From Cryobacterium sp. (GTDB taxonomy: Bacteria; Actinomycetota; Actinomycetes; Actinomycetales; Microbacteriaceae), in assembly GCF_025463825.1 (NCBI RefSeq), contig NZ_JAODBG010000088.1, forward strand, positions 1-47,200: a stretch of DNA of 47,200 bases, in the 5' to 3' direction. This document shows, piece by piece, positions 1-7,642 of this stretch (positions within the stretch are counted from its first letter, which is position 1; each line of letters opens with the position of its first letter). A model generated the notes under the pieces. That model was not told the DNA's origin. It ran no database searches and saw only the letters and a list, made by a program, of their open reading frames with translations. The translations under genes and the position numbers were made by a program.

Positions 1-23
1 CCTCGCCACCGCCTAACGGCGAA

Positions 24-110
24 CGAGAGGGCCAGTGGCTCCTAGACACACCGCCACTGGCTCTCTTCCGCACGATCGCTGGCTCTGAACCGCACGATCG
101 GGTGGCTCTC
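24..110. repeat. Hairpin plus tandem 22-bp repeats, possible end of an IS21-type element
   Basis: Two near-identical units start at 68 and 90. Both begin CCGCACGATCG and run into TGGCTCT. They follow a bulged hairpin whose arms are 25-39 and 53-65 (GCCAGTGGC against GCCACTGGC). Several spaced copies of a GTGGCTCT-like word separated by about 22 bp resemble the multiple transposase-binding repeats at IS21-family ends. No istA or istB coding sequence is inside the window, so the family call rests only on the repeat layout. The repeats stop just short of the stop codon of the neighbouring gene at 125. Confidence 0.4.
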
Positions 111-124
111 AAGACCTCAAATAC

Positions 125-1444
125 TCAAGGATTCTGATTGGGTTCTGGAGATGGCGGTTTCGGCGTCTCTCCGTTCGGGATGATGAGCACTTCTGAAATG
201 CGGCGACGATCCATTGCCGTGACTTGCAAACTAATGTCGTCGAGTTGAACGACGTCACCGATACGAGCGAGCCGCCCGAGCCGCTCAATGACAAATCCAG
301 CGACGGTATCGGAAGCGCTCACGGGCAAACGAACACCGGTTGCTTCTTCAAAGTCCTGGAAGTTGAGTCGGCCATCGATCGCGCCTCCTTCTGACTGGAG
401 GTCGCGGACGGGAGAGTCGGTGTCGTATTCGTCAAAGATCTCACCCACGACTTCTTCCACGAGGTCTTCGAGGGTGACGATACCGTCGGTGCCGCCGTAC
501 TCATCGATTACGACGGCGATCTGGTGACCTTGTGCCCGCATCGTTGTGAGTGTGGGGAGCACTCTTGCGGTTGCTGGGAAGTACGAGATTGTGCGCATGA
601 TGTTTCGAACGGGCTTGTCGGGATTCTCCGCGATGGCCTCGTTTAGGTCTCGAACGTGGACGAAGCCGATGACGTCATCGATGGTGCGGTCGACGACCGG
701 GTATCGCGAATACGGTTGGTCGTGCACTTCATCAGCGACTTCGCGAAGGGTTGCGGTTCCATCTACTGCGGCGACCTCGGGTCGGGGTCTCATGACCTCG
801 CTGAGTTGACGATGCCGTAAGGAGAGCACGTCGTCGAGGATCCGCCGTTCGTCTTCGGGTAGCCCCTCATGGCTTGAAACTATGTCGCGTAGTTCTTCCT
901 CGGTCATTACTTCGCCGGTCTTGTGCGGGTCTCCGCCGAGTAGACGCACGATCAGGTTCGTCGACACCGACAACAGCCAGATAACAGGGCGCATGATGAT
1001 TGCAAAACCGTTGAGCACGGGAGCGACGGCGTACGCGAATGCTGCATTGCGCTGGATCGCGAGGCGTTTCGGGGCGAGTTCACCGAGCACTAAAGATAGG
1101 TACGCGATTACTAAAGTCAGTGCGATCGTGGCAAGCGTAGACGCAAGCGCTGTGTTGAGGCCCAACCCGACAAACAGCGGGACGACTGAGGGTACGATCG
1201 AGGCGGCCCCGTAGGCGGCGGACGCGAATCCAGCGACGGTGACGCCGATCTGTACGGCGGCGAGGAACTTATTGGGGTTACGTGCCAGCGCCGCAACCTT
1301 CTCACCGCGCTTTCCGCGGGCCGCGATTGCATTGATCTGGCTTTCTCGGAGCGTAACGAGTGCCATCTCGGTAGCGGCGAAAACGCCGCCGACCAAGACG
1401 AAGATGAGGACGAGAGTGATGTTTAGTACAAGGTCGCCGTTCAT
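125..1444 (-). CDS. Hemolysin-family (CNNM/CorC-type) membrane protein
   Basis: The 439-residue protein has the standard architecture of the family. An N-terminal DUF21/CNNM membrane domain (about residues 1-190, three to four hydrophobic segments) contains the [17 protein letters not shown] start typical of the group. A CBS pair follows (about 205-325, with [11 protein letters not shown] and the [18 protein letters not shown] segment). A C-terminal CorC/HlyC domain covers about 340-425. Family members act in Mg2+/Co2+ efflux or homeostasis at the plasma membrane, and some are annotated as hemolysins without direct support. The reading frame is intact and ends in a Pro-rich tail ([12 protein letters not shown]). 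Its stop codon is only about 15 bp from the tandem repeats on its 3' side, so a mobile element may have landed there. No operon partner is visible. An IS30 element lies upstream. Confidence 0.85.
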   Translation of the reverse strand: MNGDLVLNITLVLIFVLVGGVFAATEMALVTLRESQINAIAARGKRGEKVAALARNPNKFLAAVQIGVTVAGFASAAYGAASIVPSVVPLFVGLGLNTALASTLATIALTLVIAYLSLVLGELAPKRLAIQRNAAFAYAVAPVLNGFAIIMRPVIWLLSVSTNLIVRLLGGDPHKTGEVMTEEELRDIVSSHEGLPEDERRILDDVLSLRHRQLSEVMRPRPEVAAVDGTATLREVADEVHDQPYSRYPVVDRTIDDVIGFVHVRDLNEAIAENPDKPVRNIMRTISYFPATARVLPTLTTMRAQGHQIAVVIDEYGGTDGIVTLEDLVEEVVGEIFDEYDTDSPVRDLQSEGGAIDGRLNFQDFEEATGVRLPVSASDTVAGFVIERLGRLARIGDVVQLDDISLQVTAMDRRRISEVLIIPNGETPKPPSPEPNQNP

Positions 1445-1620
1445 GACGTCTCGACTGTCGTCGTGTGGGGCTGGGTCGAGACGAAAGGTCTATGACCATC
1501 GGGAGACGGCTCCTTAGATGTCCTGTACATGCGTAGAGGATACCGAAGGTCTCGCGATAGAAGCTGGGTCGGAGATCATCGCCCAAACCTTTCCGGGGCT
1601 GTCTCTGGTGTGCGCAGTGA

Positions 1621-2978
1621 AGCTGTGTCAATGGCCATTAGGAACTGGGCGGTTTCTAGCCAACGTCGCATCACCTGAGCTTCAGGAGAAGCGATGCCAG
1701 ATAGTCCAAGAAAACGGCAGAAGGTTGCCGGCGCACTGCCGATGGTCGAGACGCGTAAGAAATATGCTCAGCTGATGAGGCAAGGAATCAGCAACGCCGA
1801 GGCGTGCCGAACGCTGAACATCAACCGGCGCACGGGCATGCGGTGGCGGCATGGGCGGACAGTGACGAATGGGCACGGACACGCGACGACGTACGCACCG
1901 ATCTCGCTGAAGGCACCACCGGTAATCTCGCCGCGATACCTGTCCGAGGGCGAGCGGATTCAGATCGCTGATGGGCTGCAGGTCGGCAAGAGCCTGCGTC
2001 AAATCGCGGCCGAAATCGGCAGAAGCCCGTCAACGGTCAGCCGTGAGGTGATCCGAAACCGGTCGCCGCGCCTGAAACGATATGCCCCTCGAGTGGCCCA
2101 AGTGCTGGCAGACGCTGCGCGCAAACGCCCTCGGCCGGGCAAGATCGCCGGGAACCCACAGCTGCGGGATGCCATTTCCAAACACCTTCTCGAACAGTGG
2201 AGCCCTAGACAGATCAGCCACCAGTTGCGCATCGATTATCCGGGGCAGCCCGAGATGCACGTCGTACATGAAAGCATCTATCAAGCTCTGTATTCGTCGC
2301 ACGCGAGCGGACTATCCCGGGGAATGAGCCGTCATCTCCGAACCGGGCGCCGCGGGCGACTGAGCCACCGTCACACGACGAAACGCCGTTCGAGGTTCTC
2401 CGGCCCGCTACTGGGCGAGCGCCCTGCCGAGGTCGATAGTCGCCTCGTCCCCGGCCATTGGGAGGGCGATCTCGTCTGCGGAACATTTAACCGTTCAGCC
2501 ATTGCGACCCTCGTGGAACGCACCAGCGGCATGCTGCTGCTCGTACACCTGAGCGGGAAGCGCGACGCCGCCACGGTCCGTGAACGCGTCGGTCAGGCCA
2601 TGTCAGCGTTGCCAGCGCACCTGCGTAAGTCATTGACGTGGGACCAGGGATCGGAGATGGCGGAGTATCTGCAGTTCAAGAAAGAAACGACGATCCCGGT
2701 CTACTTCTGCGACCCGCATTCCCCTTGGCAACGCGGCTCCAACGAAAACACCAATGGGCTCGTCCGCCAGTACTTTCCCAAGGGCACCAACCTGAACCTG
2801 CACAGTCCCGAACGCCTCGCTGAAGTCGCCGCAAAGATCAACGCTCGTCCACGGGAATCCCGCAACTGGGAACCAGCTCAAGTGCACTTCGATAGGCTCA
2901 AGAAACAGCCCCCAATTTGATCCAGTGATGCGACGTTGGGTAGAAAACACCCAGTTTGGCATGGCCGCTAACAGAGCT
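1621..2978 (+). mobile_element. Complete IS30-family insertion sequence
   Basis: An imperfect inverted repeat frames the transposase. Left end 1621-1674 and right end 2925-2978 match at the outer AGCT.TGT, GGCCAT, AACTGGG, TTTCTA.CCAACG and TCGCATCAC blocks. The inner 14 bases (CAACGTCGCATCAC) are identical on both sides. The element spans about 1.36 kb and holds a single full-length transposase gene. I could not see a convincing short target duplication, so the outer boundaries are good to a few bases only. The element separates the CNNM gene from the copper cluster. Confidence 0.8.
1694..2920 (+). CDS. IS30-family DDE transposase
   Basis: The protein has 408 residues. An N-terminal helix-turn-helix (about 20-55) is followed by a second DNA-binding HTH with the IS30 signature (LRQIAAEIGRSPSTVSREV, about 101-119). 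The catalytic domain carries the DDE triad in the usual settings: D259 in GHWEGDLV, D317 in TWDQGSEM and E351 in SNENTNGLVRQYFPKGT. Length is close to other IS30 transposases (about 380-460), and no frameshift is visible, so the enzyme may be active. The ATG at 1694 lies about 20 bp inside the left inverted repeat; the stop lies 4 bp before the right one. The gene occupies nearly the whole element, as is normal for the family. Confidence 0.93.
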   Translation: MPDSPRKRQKVAGALPMVETRKKYAQLMRQGISNAEACRTLNINRRTGMRWRHGRTVTNGHGHATTYAPISLKAPPVISPRYLSEGERIQIADGLQVGKSLRQIAAEIGRSPSTVSREVIRNRSPRLKRYAPRVAQVLADAARKRPRPGKIAGNPQLRDAISKHLLEQWSPRQISHQLRIDYPGQPEMHVVHESIYQALYSSHASGLSRGMSRHLRTGRRGRLSHRHTTKRRSRFSGPLLGERPAEVDSRLVPGHWEGDLVCGTFNRSAIATLVERTSGMLLLVHLSGKRDAATVRERVGQAMSALPAHLRKSLTWDQGSEMAEYLQFKKETTIPVYFCDPHSPWQRGSNENTNGLVRQYFPKGTNLNLHSPERLAEVAAKINARPRESRNWEPAQVHFDRLKKQPPI

Positions 2979-3180
2979 GTAGTGAGCGGTGCCACTGGTA
3001 TCCGACACCTGATTGGATTCGCAGCATTTTTCAGGATCTGGTGCCAGTTTTCTCGTCAGACCGGTGGTTTCCTGGGAGCGGTCGTCGCCCCTGCCCTCTG
3101 CACACGTCGGAGTGTGAAGGTGATGGGACAGTGGGGGCATTGTGTGGTGCGCTGTGCGCCATGACCCAGGACGGAGTGCG

Positions 3181-3789
3181 ATGGCAACGCGGTGGGCGCG
3201 GGTCGTTCGTGGCTTCATCGCTGCACTTGTGGCGACTTTTGTCGCGGGGTTCATGCACGCCTTGGCCGGTGGTGGGGCGCCAGGAACTCTGGGCATCGTG
3301 ATCGCGTTGGCGTTTACTCTGCCCGCTGCTGTCTTCCTCGCGGGAACGTCGATGTCCTGGGTTCGCCTGTCGGTGACGGTGATGGGGAGTCAGAGTTTTT
3401 TCCACGCCACGTTGGGCTTGGGGAGCGGTTCGGGATCTCTCACGCTGGGACAATCCTCCGGGCACGCCCACGGTGCAACGGCCCTGCCGATCAACGATTC
3501 TTCCCAGACACTCGACCCGGACCTGATCGGCCAGGGCTTCGCTATGGGGCCCGCGCACCTGATCGCAGCGATGATCACCATCCTCGCCCTCCGCTACGGG
3601 GAAGCAGCCTTTTGGTCTGTGCTCGCGCTGACAGGTCTGAGCATTGCCGTGGCACTGATCCGCGTGCCAGCCACGACCTTGTGGCCTCATGGTCTGACGC
3701 GTCCGTCGGTAGTTTTCGCCGAGTTGGCATCCTCGCTCGCTGAGCTGTCTCCGATGCGGCATCGAGGGCCGCCGTCGGTCGTGGTCTAA
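3181..3789 (+). CDS. Membrane protein of a copper-handling cluster, function unknown
   Basis: I do not recognise a named family. The 202-residue protein has about four hydrophobic segments (near residues 8-30, 35-55, 115-135 and 140-160). His residues sit near membrane edges and in a loop: GFMHALAGG, SFFHATLG, SSGHAHG, GPAHLIAAM. The C-terminal tail is basic and soluble. The start at 3181 is chosen because GGAG lies 8-9 bases upstream; a longer in-frame start at 3142 would add an unlikely hydrophilic leader. It is followed by ycnI-like and copC-like genes on the same strand, so a role in copper binding, transport or sensing is an inference from position and His content. It is not a recognisable CopD or YcnJ permease. 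Confidence 0.7.
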   Translation: MATRWARVVRGFIAALVATFVAGFMHALAGGGAPGTLGIVIALAFTLPAAVFLAGTSMSWVRLSVTVMGSQSFFHATLGLGSGSGSLTLGQSSGHAHGATALPINDSSQTLDPDLIGQGFAMGPAHLIAAMITILALRYGEAAFWSVLALTGLSIAVALIRVPATTLWPHGLTRPSVVFAELASSLAELSPMRHRGPPSVVV

Positions 3790-3875
3790 ACCACGCACCC
3801 ACACTCTTTTTCTATATCCAGGTAGCGCCGTGCGCTTTATGCGATTTCCGGCATGCCCTCGAACGAAAGATTCCT

Positions 3876-4625
3876 ATGAATAAGCGCACCCTGTCCGCTT
3901 CCCTTACCGCGGCCGGCGTTGGACTTGCCCTCGCTCTTGCTGCCCCGCTGGCCGCATCGGCGCACGTGAGCGTCACCCCCAACGATTCAGACACCGGGAC
4001 GTACTCGAACTTTGAGTTCAAGGCCCTGAACGAATCAGCCACCGCCACCACGACCACCCTCGAAATTGAGCTGCCGACAGACACTCCCATTGTCAGCGTG
4101 TCCTACCAGCCCACGCCGGGGTGGACGACGTCGGTGATCACGGAGGACCTCCCGGAGCCCGTCACCGTGGGGGAGAACGAAATCACTGAAGCACCCACCC
4201 GGATCATCTTCCAAGCCGACGCTGGCGCGGGGATCGCACCCGGCCAGTTCCAGCAGTGGACCGTATCGTTTGGCCCGCTCCCGGACGTGGGAAGCCTTGT
4301 GCTTCCCGCCGTGCAGACTTATGACGATGGTGAAGTCGCCAACTGGACGGCCACAGCCGAGGAGGTGGAAGCCGACTCTTCCCTCAAGCCGGCACCGGTC
4401 ATCTTCATCAACGACGAGCCCAACACCGGAGGCCACGGACACGACAGCGCTGACACCGAGGAAACGGTCACCGATGATCACGGCACCGAGTCGGCGTCGG
4501 CGGTCACCTCAAGCGACGGTTCCGGTCTGGCAGTTGGCTTGAGTATTGCGGCGCTCGTCCTGGCCGCGATCGGCGCCGGGCTGGGCGCCTTCGCGGTGTT
4601 CGGCCGTAAGACCCCCCGTAGCTGA
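3876..4625 (+). CDS. YcnI-type copper-binding protein (DUF1775), membrane-anchored
   Basis: The 249-residue protein starts with a clear signal peptide (MNKRTLSASL, hydrophobic core, ASA cleavage site). After cleavage, His30 becomes the mature N terminus (HVSVTPND). In YcnI/DUF1775 proteins this His, with a downstream Glu and Trp, forms the Cu(II) site; the domain here covers about residues 30-165. An acidic, His-containing linker (GGHGHDSADTEE) leads to a C-terminal membrane helix and a short basic anchor (FGRKTPRS). The protein therefore sits outside the cell, tethered to the membrane. Only two bases separate it from the CopC-like gene, so the two are probably co-translated. The family is thought to act as a copper chaperone or scavenger. 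Confidence 0.88.
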   Translation: MNKRTLSASLTAAGVGLALALAAPLAASAHVSVTPNDSDTGTYSNFEFKALNESATATTTTLEIELPTDTPIVSVSYQPTPGWTTSVITEDLPEPVTVGENEITEAPTRIIFQADAGAGIAPGQFQQWTVSFGPLPDVGSLVLPAVQTYDDGEVANWTATAEEVEADSSLKPAPVIFINDEPNTGGHGHDSADTEETVTDDHGTESASAVTSSDGSGLAVGLSIAALVLAAIGAGLGAFAVFGRKTPRS

Positions 4626-4627
4626 CC

Positions 4628-5221
4628 ATGGCGCAGCGACTGCGTTCCGTGTCGGCGGGGGTGGCGGCCATTGCCGCTGTCCTGCTGCTCACCTTTGGAG
4701 GTGCCGCGGCGCCGGCGACAGCCCACGACGCCCTGATCTCCAGCTCCCCGGCTGAAGGGTCAACCGTTGCCGAGGTCGAGACGGTGGCGCTGACGTTCAG
4801 TGACACCCTGCTGAACCTCGGCGGGATCGATAACGCGTTCGTGATCCAGGTCATCGGTCCCGATGACCGGTACTACGAAACAAGCTGCACAACACTCGCC
4901 GGCGCCGTCATCTCGTCCGACGCGGCCCTGGGCGTCGGCGGGGAATACACCGTGCAGTGGCAGGTGGTGTCCGCCGACGGACACCCCATCTCCGACACTT
5001 ACACCTTCGACTACCAACCCGTCGACGCCACGAGCGAATCGGAGGGAAGCAGCACACCAGCGTCCTGCGGGACCGATGTCACAGACCCCAAGGGGGCAGT
5101 TGAGACGGGCAACTCTGACTCGTCCGGTCTTCTGCTGGGGTTGGCCCTCGGCGGCGGATTCGTCCTGGTCGTCGGAATCGCCGTGGCCCTTCTGATCCGG
5201 GAGACACGGCGCCGCGAGTGA
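4628..5221 (+). CDS. CopC-domain copper-binding protein, membrane-anchored
   Basis: The 197-residue protein has a signal peptide ending ATA, leaving His33 as first mature residue (HDALISSSPAEGSTV). The CopC beta-barrel follows (about 33-130) with the conserved SADGHPISDTYTF segment. The N-terminal His plus this DGHP His match the Cu(II) site of the CopC family. A Ser/Thr-rich linker with two Cys (TSCTTLAG and PASCGTD) and a C-terminal helix (LLLGLALGGGFVLVVGIAVALLI) with basic end follow. No CopD permease domain is fused or encoded next door, unlike YcnJ. A strong hairpin terminates the cluster after this gene. Extracytoplasmic copper binding is supported; delivery to a transporter is inference. 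Confidence 0.88.
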   Translation: MAQRLRSVSAGVAAIAAVLLLTFGGAAAPATAHDALISSSPAEGSTVAEVETVALTFSDTLLNLGGIDNAFVIQVIGPDDRYYETSCTTLAGAVISSDAALGVGGEYTVQWQVVSADGHPISDTYTFDYQPVDATSESEGSSTPASCGTDVTDPKGAVETGNSDSSGLLLGLALGGGFVLVVGIAVALLIRETRRRE

Positions 5222-5224
5222 ACC

Positions 5225-5260
5225 GTGGTGGCCCCGTTACCGTCGTCACGGGGCCACCAC
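5225..5260 (+). terminator. Strong hairpin after the copper cluster
   Basis: A perfect 13-bp stem (GTGGTGGCCCCGT at 5225-5237, complement at 5248-5260) with a 10-base loop begins four bases after the CopC stop codon. There is no U-tract, which is common for actinobacterial terminators. It separates the copper genes from the ArsR/MFS pair. Confidence 0.7.
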
Positions 5261-5289
5261 AACCCCCGGCATGACCTATGTGCAATTAT

Positions 5290-5313
5290 ATTCGCATGAA
5301 TGCAGATACGAAT
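5290..5313 (+). promoter_or_regulatory. Candidate ArsR-type operator overlapping the regulator's start
   Basis: ATTCGCAT at 5290-5297 and ATACGAAT at 5306-5313 form an inverted repeat (one mismatch, 8-bp gap). A smaller dyad GCAT-GA-ATGC is inside it. TATATT at 5287-5292 would serve as a -10 box giving a transcript that starts at or beside the ATG at 5296. This is the usual geometry for autorepression by ArsR/SmtB regulators. Confidence 0.5.
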
Positions 5314-5688
5314 GTTTGCACGTTGGATGTTGATGGTGAGTATGTCGAGTTGGCCGTCGAGATCTTCGCGATGCTCGCCGACGCCACACGTATCCGCATC
5401 ATTTTGGCGCTGCGCGATACGGAGCTCCCGGTCAATCAACTCGCGGAGCGGGTCAATAAATCGCAAGCCGCGGTGTCCCAGCATCTGGCGAAGCTGCGCA
5501 TGGCCCGGATCGTGACCACCCGCCGGGACGGGACGCGGGTGTTCTATCGACTGGCGAATGAGCATGCCCGCCAGCTGGTCGCCGACGCCATCTTCCAAGC
5601 CGAGCACGCCCTGGACGCTATCCCCGCTCATCACCGACACCCGCACGACGTCCGTAACGCCGAGTCGGACCCCGGCGCACATGCTTGA
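5296..5688 (+). CDS. ArsR/SmtB-family metal-sensing repressor
   Basis: The 130-residue winged-helix protein contains the ArsR DNA-binding helix pair: LADATRIRIILALRDTELPVNQLAERVNKSQAAVSQHLAKLR, then the wing TTRRDGTRVFYRLANEH. A single N-terminal Cys (NADTNVC) and a His-rich C terminus (PAHHRHPHD...HA) could serve as metal ligands. The alpha-3 helix CxC of arsenite/cadmium sensors is absent. The His-rich tail suggests a Zn/Ni/Co-type sensor, which is inference. I prefer the ATG at 5296 because a TATATT box lies just ahead; an ATG at 5278 would put the operator inside the coding region. The stop codon overlaps the start of the MFS gene by 8 bases, so the regulator probably controls both. Confidence 0.85.
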   Translation: MNADTNVCTLDVDGEYVELAVEIFAMLADATRIRIILALRDTELPVNQLAERVNKSQAAVSQHLAKLRMARIVTTRRDGTRVFYRLANEHARQLVADAIFQAEHALDAIPAHHRHPHDVRNAESDPGAHA

Positions 5689-6934
5689 CGTGCTGAGAAA
5701 CCCTACCTACCGCAGACTCTTCACCGCCCAGGTGGTGGCGTTGATCGGGACCGGGCTGCTCACGATCGCGTTGGGCTTGCTGGCCTTCGATTTGGCCGGC
5801 GGAGACGCCGGCATCGTGTTGGGCATCGCTCTAACGATCAAAATGCTCGCCTACGTCGGTGTGGCACCTGTCGTGTCCGCGCTGACCAGCCGCGTGCCAC
5901 GGAAACTTTTGCTGGTGTCCTCGGACGTCCTCCGGGCGGCCGTGGCGATTTCGTTGCCGTTCGTTACCGAGGCCTGGCAGATCTACGTTCTGATCTTTGT
6001 GCTCCAGGCCGCGTCTGCTACTTTCACGCCCGCTTTCCAGGCCCTCATCCCTGACGTGCTGGCCAAGGAGAGCGAATACACCCGGGCGCTCTCGCTGTCC
6101 CGTCTGGCCTACGACCTGGAGTCGTTACTCAGCCCCATTCTCGCAGCGGCACTTCTGACCGTGATCAGCTACCACTCCCTGTTCGTGGGAACAGCCCTGG
6201 GGTTCATCGGCTCCGCGGCCCTGGTGATATCGGCCGTGCTACCAACGATGAAGCCACCAGCCGTCACACCGTTTGTTGACCGGCTCACCCGCGGGGCGCG
6301 TGCCTTTTGGCGCACACCCCAGTTGCGGGCGCTCCTGGCGATGAACCTGGTCGTGGCCGCGGCCACCGCCATGGTGATCGTCAACACCGTCATCCTCGTG
6401 CAAAACAATCTCGGCCGCACCCAAATCGACTTCGCGATCACCCTGGCCAGCTACGGATTCGGTTCCATGGTCGTCGCGCTCGGCTTGCCCCGGGTACTGG
6501 ATCGGTATCCCGATCGCCGCGTGATGCTGGCCGGCAGCGCCATCCTCCCGGTCGGACTCGTGGCCGTCGCGCTGCTGGCCCTCGCACCGGCTTCACTGCC
6601 GACCTGGTGGGGAGTGCTGGTTGTCTGGTTCGTGCTGGGCGCCGCGACATCGCTGATTCTCACGCCCTCGGCACGGCTTCTGCGCCGCTATTCCGACGAC
6701 ACCACCAGGCCCGCCGTGTTCGCAGCCCAGTTCTCGCTCTCACACGCCTGCTTCATCATTACCTACCCACTCGCCGGCATCCTGGGTGCAACGCTCGGCC
6801 TAACGCCAACAGCCCTCATCTTGGCGGCCATCGCGGGAATCGCCGGAATCACGGCAGCTCGCTCGTGGACCAAGCCGGTGCCAACGGGCGCAAACTCGAC
6901 ACCGCCACTGACCGCGCCCCCAGCCTCGCCCTGA
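5681..6934 (+). CDS. MFS exporter (MFS_3/EntS-like) linked to an ArsR regulator
   Basis: The 417-residue protein has twelve hydrophobic segments, an N-terminal LRNPTYRRLFTAQVVALIGTGLL typical of the MFS_3 efflux group, and the loop motif SRVPRKLLLVSSDVLRA between segments 2 and 3. The start at 5681 (ATGCTTGA) overlaps the regulator's stop by 8 bases, giving translational coupling; a frame open from 5558 would add a leader encoded antisense to nothing known and within arsR. Export of a metal or metal chelate sensed by the regulator is the simplest reading. The family also exports siderophores and drugs, so the substrate is open. No terminator stronger than a weak stem near 7005-7028 follows. 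Confidence 0.82.
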   Translation: MLDVLRNPTYRRLFTAQVVALIGTGLLTIALGLLAFDLAGGDAGIVLGIALTIKMLAYVGVAPVVSALTSRVPRKLLLVSSDVLRAAVAISLPFVTEAWQIYVLIFVLQAASATFTPAFQALIPDVLAKESEYTRALSLSRLAYDLESLLSPILAAALLTVISYHSLFVGTALGFIGSAALVISAVLPTMKPPAVTPFVDRLTRGARAFWRTPQLRALLAMNLVVAAATAMVIVNTVILVQNNLGRTQIDFAITLASYGFGSMVVALGLPRVLDRYPDRRVMLAGSAILPVGLVAVALLALAPASLPTWWGVLVVWFVLGAATSLILTPSARLLRRYSDDTTRPAVFAAQFSLSHACFIITYPLAGILGATLGLTPTALILAAIAGIAGITAARSWTKPVPTGANSTPPLTAPPASP

Positions 6935-7053
6935 TCGGCGCCAGCTTTGCGGTCCATTCCGCCTGGATCCAAGACGGCGCGTGTTTTGCCTGGGGCTTAT
7001 CGTCGCCCTCGCGGCTCGGCGATGACGAGCTAATCATTTCTCAGTCGAAATGT

Positions 7054-7063
7054 ACACAAGTGT
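7054..7063 (+). promoter_or_regulatory. Small dyad upstream of the toxin-antitoxin genes
   Basis: ACAC-AA-GTGT lies about 30 bases ahead of the antitoxin ATG, in an AT-richer stretch that ends in the AGGGAG ribosome site (7082-7087). Type II antitoxins commonly repress their own promoter through such dyads. The repeat is short and could be chance. Confidence 0.3.
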
Positions 7064-7092
7064 GTTACGTTTTTTTCGGATAGGGAGTGGTT

Positions 7093-7638
7093 ATGAGTAA
7101 TGCGGTGGCATTGAGCCCACAGACATACGTAGGTGACGATGTGGCTGGTGTCGCACGGGTGCACGATTTCCTCGCGGCGCATGAGGCTGCCGGTCGAGAA
7201 GCCCCTGTTCCGCACTACTTCTTGGCCGGCGCCGCAATGGGTGACCAGGTGGAGATTCCAGAGGAGATCCATCGGGTGCTCCTGCAGGTAATTGACTCTA
7301 TGCAGCGGGGGCTTGCAGTGAGTATTTTGCCGCAGTCGAAGACGCTCACCACTCAGCAGGCGGCGGATCTCCTTGGGATCAGTAGGCCCACGCTTGTGAA
7401 GCTCCTTGATGAGCAGAAGCTTCCCTTTGAGCGAGTTGGCACTCATCGAAGAGTGCTTCTTGTTGATGTGATGGCTTTTCGGGATCGACGTCGTCAAGAG
7501 CAATATGACGCTCTTGAGGAGATGCGGTCGACTCTTGATGACGAGACTCCTGTTGAGGAGATCTTGGAGCGGGCGCGCCAGACTCGGCGTGCCTTGGGTG
7601 CTCAGCGTCGGGCGAGGGCTGGCGCACTGACAGACTAA
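7093..7638 (+). CDS. Excisionase-type HTH antitoxin of a PIN-toxin module
   Basis: The 181-residue protein has an N-terminal helical part and a central helix-turn-helix of the excisionase/MerR-like type (LTTQQAADLLGISRPTLVKLLDEQKLPFERVGTHRRVLLVDVMAFRDRRRQ, about residues 78-128). A charged C-terminal helical tail (TPVEEILERARQTRRALGAQRRARAG) follows, of the kind that wraps a toxin. The ATG at 7093 has AGGGAG five bases upstream; a GTG two codons earlier overlaps that site and is rejected. The PIN-domain gene follows after four bases. HTH-excisionase antitoxins paired with PIN_3 toxins are a known actinobacterial arrangement. Autoregulation and toxin neutralisation are therefore expected but not shown by sequence alone. 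Confidence 0.82.
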   Translation: MSNAVALSPQTYVGDDVAGVARVHDFLAAHEAAGREAPVPHYFLAGAAMGDQVEIPEEIHRVLLQVIDSMQRGLAVSILPQSKTLTTQQAADLLGISRPTLVKLLDEQKLPFERVGTHRRVLLVDVMAFRDRRRQEQYDALEEMRSTLDDETPVEEILERARQTRRALGAQRRARAGALTD

Positions 7639-7642
7639 GCGG

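Noticed and set aside
2979-3180. Possible second IS remnant right of the IS30 element
   Set aside because: The word GGTGCCA occurs twice (2989, 3039), but the flanks do not form inverted ends and no transposase fragment is present.
3142-3180. Upstream start for the copper-cluster membrane protein
   Set aside because: The added 13 residues are hydrophilic and lack a ribosome site, whereas the ATG at 3181 has GGAG upstream.
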